Positions 1 to 7,708 of a stretch of 14,927 nt of DNA are shown one piece after another. The translations under genes were made by a program, and so were the position numbers. The stretch's first letter is position 1, and each line of letters starts with the position of its first letter. Source of the DNA: Thermomucor indicae-seudaticae. Taxonomy: Eukaryota; Mucoromycota; Mucoromycetes; Mucorales; Lichtheimiaceae. The stretch is taken from contig JSYX01000665.1 in assembly GCA_000787465.1 (NCBI GenBank), positions 1 through 14,927 on the forward strand, given 5' to 3'. The notes below the pieces were generated by a model. That model ran no database searches. It was not told the origin of the DNA and saw only the letters and a program-made list of their open reading frames with translations.

Positions 1-242
1 CGTCCAATCCTACACCCTATTTATAACTTTCTATGTGGCATGGGTTTATCAGCTTGTCCTGAAGGAATTCACAGTAGTAACAGAGGTATCCAATGTTCCG
101 TTCCTAAATAGCGGACTACCATGGTTTCACTCTACCAGGAACATATAACCCCTGCGTTACTGAGACCTAATTACAAGCCAATATCCATTGTACTGGTTCC
201 CAAAGTACGCTTGGATACAACAACCATGTCTACCGATTGTAA

Positions 243-1127
243 CTTTCCTGCCAATTTTCAATAGAGCGTCAAAAGCTCCTGATACCTTACTTGGCCAAGA
301 AGACAATGAAGGACATGTACTCATTGGAGTCTGAACGATACGACATGCGTCCAAAATATTGCCGCCTGTACGTCGACAACGATGCCACCAGTTGTCTCTG
401 TGGTGAACCTCGGTACAAGGACGGAAAGCCCGCTGCAAGTATGCTGCACTTGCCTCTTTATCAACAGCTCGCTACTTTTGTTGCCGACGATGAGCTAGGG
501 GAATATCCGCGCTATCGAGTCGACCGACAAGCAGAAGCAGGGGAACGAACAGACATTTTCGACGGGAACGCCTACTTGACGATGAGGAAGGAGTTGTTCG
601 AAGGCGATCTGAATATTGTAATTTCTCTTTTCGTTGACGGATTCGTGCCGTTCAAGGGCGGTAAAATGCGGATGACGATCGTCCATATCATCGTGCTGGA
701 ACTGTCTCTATCAGAAAGGTGAGTATTATATTTGAAGAAACTCCAAGCTGTACAATAACTGATATTCAATCTTCGCAGATACAAAACAAAAAACATGTTG
801 CAAGGAGCCGTTCTGCCATGCAAGCCATCCAACATATACAGCTTTCTGGAGCCACTACTCAAGGAGCTTCGAACCCTGGAAACGGCAGGCATGCAAGTCG
901 AATGTCAGGCAGGCACCTTTCGCCTGAAAGTCCGTCTGCTGTTGACCCCTGGTGACATCATAGGCATTCAAGGACTTGTTCATCACACGGGATACCAGTC
1001 TCTGTACGGCTGCCGAATCTGTCATATCCCATCAACGTCCGCGATAAGCCCTTCTGGTAAAGGTCATGGTCGGTATTATCTAGGCACAGCCGCATTATAT
1101 TCAGCAAGATCCGCAGACGAATTTTGA
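243..1127 (+). pseudogene. Tnp2-type (EnSpm/CACTA, Plavaka-like) transposase fragment
   Basis: Two exons (243-718 and 779-1127) joined across a 60-bp GT-AG intron read through as one Tnp2-like protein. Visible family motifs in order: a cysteine-containing stretch ending CGEPRY (the YDxxPxxCxLY...CxxCGEPRY block), DIFDGNAY, LFVDGFVPF (the Asp here is the likely first catalytic acidic residue), ERYKTKNML directly across the splice junction, LKVRLLLTPGD and GCRICHIP. Known family members continue for several hundred more residues with the rest of the catalytic core. Here the frame stops at 1125-1127 (TGA) after SARSADEF and no continuation is recognisable, so it is 3'-truncated. Upstream, a stop at 240-242 closes the frame. 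A different frame open from 2 to 148 (it contains FITFYVAWVYQLVLKE) resembles the helical N-terminal region of such proteins and may be an earlier exon or a frameshifted part. The 5' end may lie outside the window. Family assignment is confident; the Plavaka sub-group is a guess. Confidence 0.8.
719..778 (+). other. Spliceosomal intron in the Tnp2-like fragment
   Basis: The donor is GTGAGT at 719 and the acceptor is TTCGCAG ending at 778. Without splicing the frame hits TGA at 720-722. With splicing an Arg codon is rebuilt across the junction and gives the conserved ERYKTKNML motif. Confidence 0.8.
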
Positions 1128-1326
1128 AATGGCGCACCGGTAAGATGGTTGCAGAGCAAATAGTGAGAAACGCTACTGATGGGTTCTTGCTAGGGTTCGC
1201 AGGCTGTATCGATACAGTAATGTTACGTAACGTAACTTACGTAATTTATTCGTCACAAATTTTCGATACGCGAAATAAATTTTCGAGGTAATAAAAGAAC
1301 AGGTAAACTGCTCATCTACTCATGAT
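1128..1326. repeat. AT-rich spacer with palindromes between two transposon relics
   Basis: No gene was recognised. The stretch contains a perfect 14-bp palindrome, CTGTATCGATACAG (1204-1217), a second perfect palindrome GTTACGTAAC (1222-1231) and two copies of TTACGTAA (1223-1230 and 1237-1244). AAATTTTCGATACG (1257-1270) is matched, inverted and with one T fewer, by CGTATCGAAATTT at 3808-3820. This makes it a candidate terminal or subterminal part of the hAT element lying between 1.24 and 3.84 kb. No 8-bp target duplication could be identified, so the exact element end is unresolved. Confidence 0.5.
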
Positions 1327-3210
1327 CTATTCATTCTGTTCCTCAGCCAGTCTTGGCTGTTTCCTGATGCCGCCTGCATCTTCTTCGTCACCGCCTTCAC
1401 TGTCGTCGTCATCGACTTCCGTAACGGGAAGCTCGGAGTCTTGGTACGAGGTTCCGTCCAGAGCGCGTATGTTTTGGTAGATGTATACCAACTTAGTTGC
1501 TGTGTCTGCTCCGAGGCGGTTTCTTGTCTTCGAGTGAATCCGGCCATGTGCCGAGAAGCTTCTCTCGCTTGCGGCCGAAGTTCCGGGAAGCTTGGATATA
1601 CGTATCGCAAGGCTTGCGAGGTCAGGGGCATTCGGCTTCACCGGCGACCAGAACGAGATTGGTGTCTTCACCTGGTATACGACGGAGATTCTTGCGAACA
1701 TGCCTTGCTGTTTTTGATATCTTGCAAACTCTTCAATGATGTTTGGGCCCCCATATTTCATGAGACATTGAAGAGCAGTATTGTTCATCTCTTCGGTAAC
1801 TTTGCAACCGGCGTATTTTGGATCAAGGAGGCACGCGAGGAGAAACGCCGGTTTGGACATACTGTATAGTCCCATCTTCCCTTGAGGAAGGGGATAATGG
1901 GCTCTAATTTGGTTGTGTCGTCCTTCAGGATATTGAATTGCCGTAAAATGCTTCCCCAATCCATGTAGAGCTTGCCGATATGATAATCGTCTGCCTCGGA
2001 CTTCTGAAGCGCAGTAGTAAGTGGCTCAAGGATAGTGCGGATTTCCTCCAGATCGCGCCACCAGGTCAACGTGCAAAGTTTTGTTCTTAGTTCGGTATCC
2101 ATCGTCACTCCACGGTTGTCGTCCAAGGCGTAAGCGTGAAGAGCCGATTTCAATGCGAGTAAGCGCTCAATCATGGCGAAGTGCGAGCCCCAGCGGGTGA
2201 CAACAGCAGCGATGAGCTCTAACGGTTTCGTCATAGTGCGCTGCATGTGCGAACACAAAATCCCGTATTGAAGAGGCGATTTCCGGAAGAAGCCGACGAA
2301 TTTTTTTCGCAATCTTTGAAAGTTTCAGTTAAGGATTCATGCTTCAGAATGTCACCGATGAGCAGCTGGAGGACGTGAGAATGGCATGGTAAGAAGAAAA
2401 CTTTTGCAAAGTCTTGATCTTGTTCAAGGATGGCCCGGGTGGCGCGCATCGTGGCACACGTATCAGTGACAATACCATTGATCAGGGGCAGTGTGATAAT
2501 ATCGATCGATCAATAACGGTAACCAACAACGAAGGTAAATCATGTTTTGGCAATGCTACTACCCTTGTAATGTCATTTCCACAGGCATCCATAACGTTCC
2601 TCTTTATCGATGCGGCGAGATTGGCTGCGGTGTGTTGTTCTGCGCCACTGTTTTCCGAGCTGTAAAAAAGCGTGGTATCGTCCGTCACGACGCAAAGGTT
2701 CAAGATCCTTTGGCTTTTGACGTTTGTCCAGGCATCTGTCGTGAACGAAAGGTGCGAACCGTTGGAGATTGATGACTCCACCGCGGACTTGACCTTGTCA
2801 TATTGTTTGTTGAGAAGAGTATTTGCCAGTTCAGCGGCGGTCGGAGGCTTATAGGCAGGACGTATACGCTTTAAGGCGGCCTTCATATGCGGTTCTTGGA
2901 ATATTGTAAACGGATGGTTGCCTGCGTAAACGGCGGTGGCGAACATGTCGTCAAGGATTTCCTTTTCGTCATTGGAAAGACGGTCAGCAATGGCGGCAGC
3001 AGTTCTTTTTTCAGGCTTGGGGCCTTGTGATGGGTCCGATCTTTCAGGATGCGCTTCCAGGAAAGGTTTGCACTTCTGGAGATGTTCTGCTTGGCGACTT
3101 GTGTTTTTGGCGCGAGTCAAATTGCAATAGCGGCACTTCGCTTGCTGCGTCTTCGTATTCGGGTTGAGAGAATAAATGAAGTGGGATGTCTGTGGTACTA
3201 TTTTAATATC
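1327..3210 (-). pseudogene. hAT-family transposase pseudogene (BED finger, DUF659-like, hAT dimerisation)
   Basis: Read from right to left in four successive frames. The N-terminal part has a BED-type zinc finger (CRYC then HLQKC). Next comes the RNase-H-like core with FTTDAWTN (first Asp, bases 2734-2736), then VTDTCATM (second Asp, 2462-2464) and LPCHSHVLQLL (the hAT CxxH region). VVTRWGSH follows, and the C-terminal dimerisation domain has TSAASERSFSAHGR, where the Glu (1564-1566) is the third catalytic residue. The frame is lost near 2498-2513, in the T7 run at 2301-2307 (A7 on the coding strand) and near 1868-1874; each break is mended by a single added base. The protein ends at TAG 1327-1329 after an acidic tail. 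The open frame reaches back to 3210, where a TGA blocks it; earlier exons could lie up to about 3480 (an ATG at 3421-3419 begins MASDARKRSY). Inactive as read, unless the shifts are sequencing errors. Confidence 0.88.
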
Positions 3211-3845
3211 TCAATGTCACGTCAGTGTTTGAAGGCCTTCCAGCTGTCATCTAAGAGAATACGAACGCGATACCAGTCAGTTGCATATATAGTAAGACCG
3301 TAATGATAAATAGACAAACGAACCTTTAAGATCTTTTTATTAGAAATTGAGAAATGAGGAAAGACAATAACTACAGCTAATTGTTCTTTTATATAAGATC
3401 GCTTCCTCGCGTCAGATGCCATGACAGTCACTACAGACTGATATCGTCCTATCGAGTGCAGGCTCGATGTTGTCATGGATAGATGATGGTATAAGTATGG
3501 TAGGCACGCAAAGATTCGCTGTTCTTAGTGGACGAACGGATCATGGCCATACTATCTCAGACGGCGGAGGAAGCAGTTATGCTAGGATAATGGAAGAGCA
3601 GACGGCCAATAGACAAAGTTTATCCGTGAACTGAAGCTGCAGACCGTGTTGGAAGCGCGTCTAAGATTAAGGACTGTTCACAATCGACTGTGACTGTTGC
3701 GCAATTGTGCCAGGAACGTTTATTACATGTTTATGACAAACAAAATGGCTGCGCGAAGGATTTATTACAATTTATTTCAATTTTCACTGCCCTGTGTAAT
3801 AGAATACCGTATCGAAATTTATTACCCGTAATAAATGATCCTTAG
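3211..3845. other. Non-coding interval, probable 5' part and end of the hAT element
   Basis: No complete gene was seen. On the - strand 3222-3476 is open and could hold short N-terminal exons of the transposase (possible donor GTTCGT near 3328, acceptor TTAG near 3260), but I cannot prove the splicing. AT-rich sequence at 3720-3840 includes CGTATCGAAATTT (3808-3820), which is inverted relative to 1257-1270 and suggests the right element end lies close to 3820-3842. The middle, 3480-3720, shows nothing recognisable. Confidence 0.4.
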
Positions 3846-4278
3846 ATGTGCATTGGTCGAGGGAGGACTGGGGTTGGGTGCAGAATTGGAGAACATGTTA
3901 GAAGAGGCGGAAGGAAGCTGAGGAATGAGCACAAGCAGCAAGCAGTCGTGGCTTTGACAGATGAATTCCGTTCGAGCAAGACGTGTGTTTTCTGCTTCAT
4001 GCGTTGGAGGTGCAAAAGCGACAAGGGTGGTCGATGGCAAAAAGTAGACCGTCACGGTTAACGGAGCATTGCGCTGCAATAATCCCGGATGTCCAGCAGT
4101 GCAATTTAGACACACAATTTTCAACCGCGACAAGCTTGTAGCCCTTGCAATCGGTATTGCTGGTGCGACGCTCCTAGCCAGCAAGGATCGAAGAACATTT
4201 GCCCCGTTTGACCGCCATTTAACACACAACACTAGCAAAATTGAGCTGGATCTGGTTTCCACGTACTGCAACAGGTAA
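3846..4278 (+). pseudogene. C-terminal fragment of a TnpB/Fanzor-like RuvC nuclease
   Basis: Frame one (3846-4061) contains TDEFRSSKTCVFC, and frame two (from about 4057 to TGA 4276-4278) continues VNGALRCNNPGCPAVQF and then FNRDKLVALAIGIAG. Together these form the typical TnpB/OrfB zinc ribbon (CxxC ... CxxxxC) followed by the RuvC-III motif, where the Asp of NRD is the third catalytic residue. This family comprises RNA-guided nucleases carried by IS200/605-like elements and their eukaryotic Fanzor relatives; many fungal copies are degenerate. The two frames are joined only by a frameshift at about 4053-4059 (one extra base, or two missing), so the copy is broken. The RuvC-I and RuvC-II parts are absent: the frame begins directly after a TAG at 3843-3845, next to the inferred hAT end. 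That suggests hAT insertion or a rearrangement removed the N-terminus. Fanzor versus another TnpB-like fungal lineage is not resolved. Confidence 0.68.
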
Positions 4279-4283
4279 ACCCG

Positions 4284-4373
4284 TCACCGAGCATTTAGAG
4301 CCAGAGCAACCACAGCAACAGCGACTGCCGAAACAACACCAATGGGCATCAATGCCTGAGACACACGGCAGTC
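4284..4373 (-). pseudogene. Possible terminal exon with hydrophobic tail of a lost secreted protein gene
   Basis: Thirty codons in the - direction, starting after a pyrimidine-rich acceptor-like TTTATTTTATTGCCAG and ending at TGA 4286-4284. The reading is DCRVSQALMPIGVVSAVAVA followed by more Val/Ala/Leu and NAR: a short polar part, then about 20 hydrophobic residues, as in GPI-attachment or tail-anchor sequences. An upstream open stretch on the same strand near 4500-4550 (it includes MVCAFAPTCIGAQKVHG, followed by GTACGT) would join in phase. However, the plus strand there also has a good donor (GTAAGT at 4561), so the evidence is contradictory. The CAGCAAC-like composition of the other strand could produce such a hydrophobic peptide by chance. 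Confidence 0.22.
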
Positions 4374-5107
4374 CTGGCAATAAAATAAATAGAGCAAATG
4401 TTTCGAATAAAAACTTTTGAGTCGCTTTTATTCAGGAAGTACTTTATACGATATACTGTTATCAGTCTTTCCTATTGTTTAAGTCAGCATCTGTAACACG
4501 TACTCCGTGGACTTTTTGGGCGCCAATGCAAGTCGGTGCGAAAGCGCAGACCATTGCAGTGTAAGTATCAAAAGCATGACAGACGGACAGAGCAAACACT
4601 AAAGCCGTTCTTTTTCATACTCTATAGAACGATGCATTCAATAAATTTGTATTCACTTTTGTCACCCTCTTTGTCAAAAACTTACCATAAGATTAGTGCA
4701 AAAAGACTCTACGTTTCGTAATGTAGCGAAAAGCACCTTTTATGTCTTGCTGCGACGAACTATGTAAACTCCATTTTATTCTACGCAATAGAAAAGCGAT
4801 ATCTTCTGTCATAATTGTACTTCACTGGTGGATAAGCGACGCAAATCCATTGAAGATCATCACAAACTACTGTAATCATCGGGGCAGCCGGCCGGCGCGA
4901 AAACGTTCGTCCCAAGAGTGCAAACCGGACTCACGCATTTGAAATGCTGGGTCTACGCAATGTGTCTTAAAGGGTAGCGCAAACCACTTTTGTCATGGGA
5001 ACAATTTAGACACGCCAACCTTTCATTTCTAAAAGGCAAAGTCAACCTGGATTTGAGCGCAAAGTTTTCCTTCATCAGTTTACGCCTGATCAATGCGACA
5101 TAGGCCC
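4374..5107. other. Intergenic stretch, no supported gene
   Basis: AT-rich sequence with stops in all frames; the longest open frames are about 60 codons and resemble nothing known. AATAAA-like words occur on the plus strand near 4380 and 4407, and on the minus strand near 4428. One short segment, 4480-4565, is open in several frames on both strands and may be a remnant of coding DNA. I cannot assign a product. Confidence 0.4.
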
Positions 5108-5255
5108 TACAGTGCCCGCTCGATATAGTGATCACTTTTCAATTCCACCAACTCTGTTCGCAGATAAAGATCACTAAATCTATATAGTGATCACTCGTTA
5201 TAGTGATCGGTCTTCAGGTCCACCGGGGTGATCACTATATCGAGCGGGCACTGTA
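5108..5255. mobile_element. 144-bp MITE with perfect 26-bp TIRs and TA target duplication (Tc1/mariner-pogo type)
   Basis: The left arm (5110-5135) begins CAGTGCCCGCTCGATATAGT and is perfectly mirrored by the right arm (5228-5253). TA dinucleotides flank both sides (5108-5109 and 5254-5255). A CAGT start plus TA duplication is typical of the Tc1/mariner superfamily, including pogo/Fot1-like elements. The inner part has further partial copies of the TIR core: CTATATAGTGATCACT near 5180-5195 and TATAGTGATC at 5199-5208. There is no coding capacity, so any movement would depend on a transposase made elsewhere. The intact arms suggest fairly recent insertion. It lies about 250 bp beyond the 3' end of the deacetylase gene. 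Confidence 0.88.
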
Positions 5256-5344
5256 TTTCTGTGCAAATTGAGCTTCCAGTTGACGCAGAAAAGCACACTC
5301 AGTAGCGCACTTAAAAGTGGCATTTCTCGACGTACATACACAGT

Positions 5345-5368
5345 ACATAAGATTAGACATAAGATTAG
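5345..5368. repeat. 12-bp perfect tandem duplication
   Basis: ACATAAGATTAG occurs twice head to tail in the 3' flank of the deacetylase gene. The rest of 5256-5507 is AT-rich and shows no gene. It should contain the deacetylase 3' UTR, but no clear polyadenylation signal was recognised. Confidence 0.6.
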
Positions 5369-5507
5369 ATTGACAAGGTACACAGCTTATGCGAACGTTA
5401 TTATGTTCACGCAATATAGTTGACAAGTTTACTAAAGCAAAGAGGGGATTAAAAGGGACAAAACAGAGGAAATCATTAACCTCTACGTATACATATCTGA
5501 AGTATGC

Positions 5508-7708
5508 CTAGATCAACAAGGCAGCAGCAAGAAGAGCACTGCCAGCAAGTGAGATAAGAGAAACTGTGGTTGTGGAGCCCAAACTGCCATTCTTGCCATC
5601 CTGGGAAGAAGAACCGTTGCTGCTGGAACCATTGCTGGTATTGTTGATTGGAACAGCGGTATCTTTGTATGCGCAGCTAGAGGTCGTGCAGAGACATTGG
5701 CCCGCAACTAGGGGGGGGGGAGTGTTAAAGGTAATAAGAAAAGGTATAGACATGGCTTACCTGGATCCCACCAAATGCTATCACAGTTGTCAGGAACAGG
5801 ATGACGGTAGTTCGGAGCGGTGCTTTGGACAGCAGAGGGAGGAGTAGGATTATCAAGGGTAGGTGCAGTGCTGGGGCAGTTGAAGCAGGTAGCCCAGTTG
5901 GTCGAGTTAAAGTTGCATGAGTTGAGCAAAGGTGACGAGACAACACCTGTATCAGCCGCAATAGTAATGTTTTCCAAACCGTTGCAAATCTCTTTGCCAG
6001 TGTTTGGAAGTTCACACTTCATGTAATCTTGGTTAGCAAGCTGGCTGGCCGGAACAGGATTTTTCATCTTATATATAGACAGACCAAGAATGAGTCAAGT
6101 TTCTCTATTACAGGGACGTGATGAACTCACCCATTGCAAAAGCTGAGCATTCGTAACAACCCAAACATCTGGCTTTGAGGTGATGGTCTTGATCACATCG
6201 ATTAGTCCGTTCTTCATGGCCGAAGGGTCCGGCGTATTCGGATATGTCGTTAAATGAGCTGATAATATGTATCAGTACTATCTCATTAACCAAACAGATT
6301 TCTTACTTACTGGGATGCACGTAAATGCCAAAAGGCTGGCGGTTTCCGTTGTAGTGTCTGTCAAAGTTATTGAGCGTCCAGGTAGTGACATCGGAAACAG
6401 ATCCGGCAAGATAAACGTCCATCAATTGAGGAATACTGGCGTTGTCAAGTACAGCATACATTGGGATTTCCCAAACGCCTAGATTCTCTCGTTAGTAACA
6501 GGATCATGAAAAGGGGATGTTCATTATTAACTTGCCTGGAAGCTTGACAGTTCCTGGAGCACAGATACCGGTCCAGCAATCATTGGCCATGCCATTGTCA
6601 AGTGTGTACGGCCAGTAGCAATCATCGACGACTGCTGTAGATGAAGTATCATAAAGGAAGCCCTGCTGGGCAATCTCATTGAGCGTCTCGGCAGTATAGT
6701 TCACTTTTTGATTGTACTCAGTAAGAATCCTCACCCCTTGTGCTGACCGGAGTTGTTACTTACAGAAAGGAGCCCGGAAGCCTTGAATCTTTCCAAGAGG
6801 GATACCAGCATATTGATTCAACATGGCGCGTGCAGCTTGAATTTCCCTACATAACCAGTCAATTTGCTTGCAAGTATAAAGGCTTAGTTTATAACTTACT
6901 GTGCAGATGGACTTCCTAAAGATACGAATTGGAATTTGCGTTAGTTTCTCTCTCTATTCATTTGAGAGCGGGCGGAGATACTTGCCAACATGAGAGAACG
7001 TATGGCTAAAGGAAAACGTGCCGTTGATTAGTAAGTATCGTGTAGGCTTTTTCCTCTCTCGATCAGCAAGAACTTACTCTGCAACTTCGTTACCATTCGC
7101 ATACCATTGCTGAACCAGCGAAAAGTCGGTATACTGCATAGAGACATACCATGAACCCTAAAAATAATTGCGAATTCCCAATTATGGGTTGAATAAATGA
7201 TTTTAGCTACAGCTTGTAACACAAGCGGAAAACCAGGTTTGCGGTTGCAAAATTTCCCTGGAATAAAACACTTGCCTTTGCAGGACAACCGTTAGGGTTC
7301 CTGGAATATAGAGTAACATGAGAAAAACTGTCAATAATATATGATGCGTCTTGGCATATACTCACTGGACGTTCAATAGCTCGTGGGCTGTCTCAACCAG
7401 CTTGGCTTGAACAGAGTCGTCGAACGTGATTGTCACGAACTGGCAGAAGCGTAAGAGAGGATCAATTATACGTACAATCTATACCAGTTACGTTTTCCTA
7501 TTGGTTTTACCTGAGGTACATCCTTTGGAGAAAGACCACCAGGAGGTGAAGTGGATGCACACAGACAGCTTGGAAGCTTACAGGTGTTTGGATCGCAAGA
7601 GTAGGTGCTACCAGAAGATGTGGCAGGGATGTTGGGTGTTCCATCCTGAGCGAGGACAGGGCTCAAGGAAAGGGCCAGTAGACTAATAATGGCTGCGCTG
7701 ATTTTCAT
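5508..7708 (-). CDS. Chitin deacetylase-like polysaccharide deacetylase (CE4), secreted, GPI-type tail
   Basis: Twelve exons: 7708-7511, 7439-7366, 7300-7276, 7157-7078, 7005-6986, 6915-6900, 6846-6764, 6703-6536, 6478-6311, 6258-6131, 6067-5761, 5707-5508. Their sum is 1,467 nt, giving 488 aa. Residues 1-20 are a signal peptide (MKISAAIISLLALSLSPVLA), which supports this ATG. A cysteine-rich segment (about 38-50) precedes the NodB/CE4 domain. Motif 1 is TFDD (D73, D74), motif 2 is HTFSH (H127, H131), motif 3 is RAPF (R162), motif 4 is the DDCYW region and motif 5 is YVHP (H276). All metal and catalytic residues expected for CE4 are present. The C-terminal part has a second Cys-rich module, a Ser/Gly/Asn-rich spacer and a hydrophobic end (SLISLAGSALLAAALLI) fitting a GPI signal. 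The expected role is de-N-acetylation of chitin to chitosan at the wall or plasma membrane; the true substrate is inferred. The CT-rich tract just upstream is typical of fungal promoters. Introns 3, 5 and 8 are GC-AG. Confidence 0.92.
6479..6535 (-). other. GC-AG intron (deacetylase intron 8)
   Basis: CCAG|GCAAGT to AATCTAG, 57 bp. It joins VKLPG to VWEIPMYAV in frame; the GT 4 nt downstream would not keep the frame. Confidence 0.85.
6900..6915 (-). other. 16-nt microexon
   Basis: Exon 6 of the deacetylase is 16 nt long, between acceptor CTTTAG (ending 6916) and donor GTAAGT (starting 6899). It encodes S-P-S-A with split codons at both ends. Leaving it out shifts the frame; leaving it out together with exon 5 (36 nt in all) does not. 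Confidence 0.8.
6916..6985 (-). other. GC-AG intron (deacetylase intron 5)
   Basis: GTTG|GCAAGT to CTTTAG, 70 bp. It joins HTFSHVG to SPSAQEI in frame. Use of the GT 4 nt downstream (GTATCT) would shift the frame. Confidence 0.83.
6986..7005 (-). other. 20-nt microexon encoding the HTFSH metal-binding motif
   Basis: Exon 5 of the deacetylase is 20 nt long (acceptor CTTTAG, donor G|GCAAGTA) and encodes H-T-F-S-H-V plus split codons on both sides. Both motif-2 histidines lie in it. Confidence 0.82.
7158..7275 (-). other. GC-AG intron (deacetylase intron 3)
   Basis: AAAG|GCAAGT to TTTTTAG, 118 bp, the longest intron of the gene. The GC donor is required to read CPAK-GSWYVSMQYTDF. The nearest GT, 4 nt downstream, would shift the frame. 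Confidence 0.85.

Noticed and set aside
1145..1288. A 48-codon plus-strand ORF starting MVAEQIVRNATDG, after the transposase fragment
   Set aside because: It runs into the palindromic terminal sequence of the neighbouring element, has no recognisable motif and does not continue the Tnp2 frame; chance is the simplest explanation.
2482..2620. An intron in the hAT gene between VMDACG and the VTD motif
   Set aside because: No AG acceptor exists in a usable position before VTD, and a single missing base explains the frame change better.
6916..6985. Using the ordinary GT donor 4 nt downstream for deacetylase intron 5, and likewise for introns 3 and 8
   Set aside because: Each choice breaks the frame of the following exon and destroys CE4-conserved sequence, whereas the GC donors give a continuous 488-aa protein.
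5508..7708. Functional link between the deacetylase and the ABC transporter as a gene cluster
   Set aside because: They are separated by about 2.8 kb that includes a decayed region, and nothing but their shared strand connects them.
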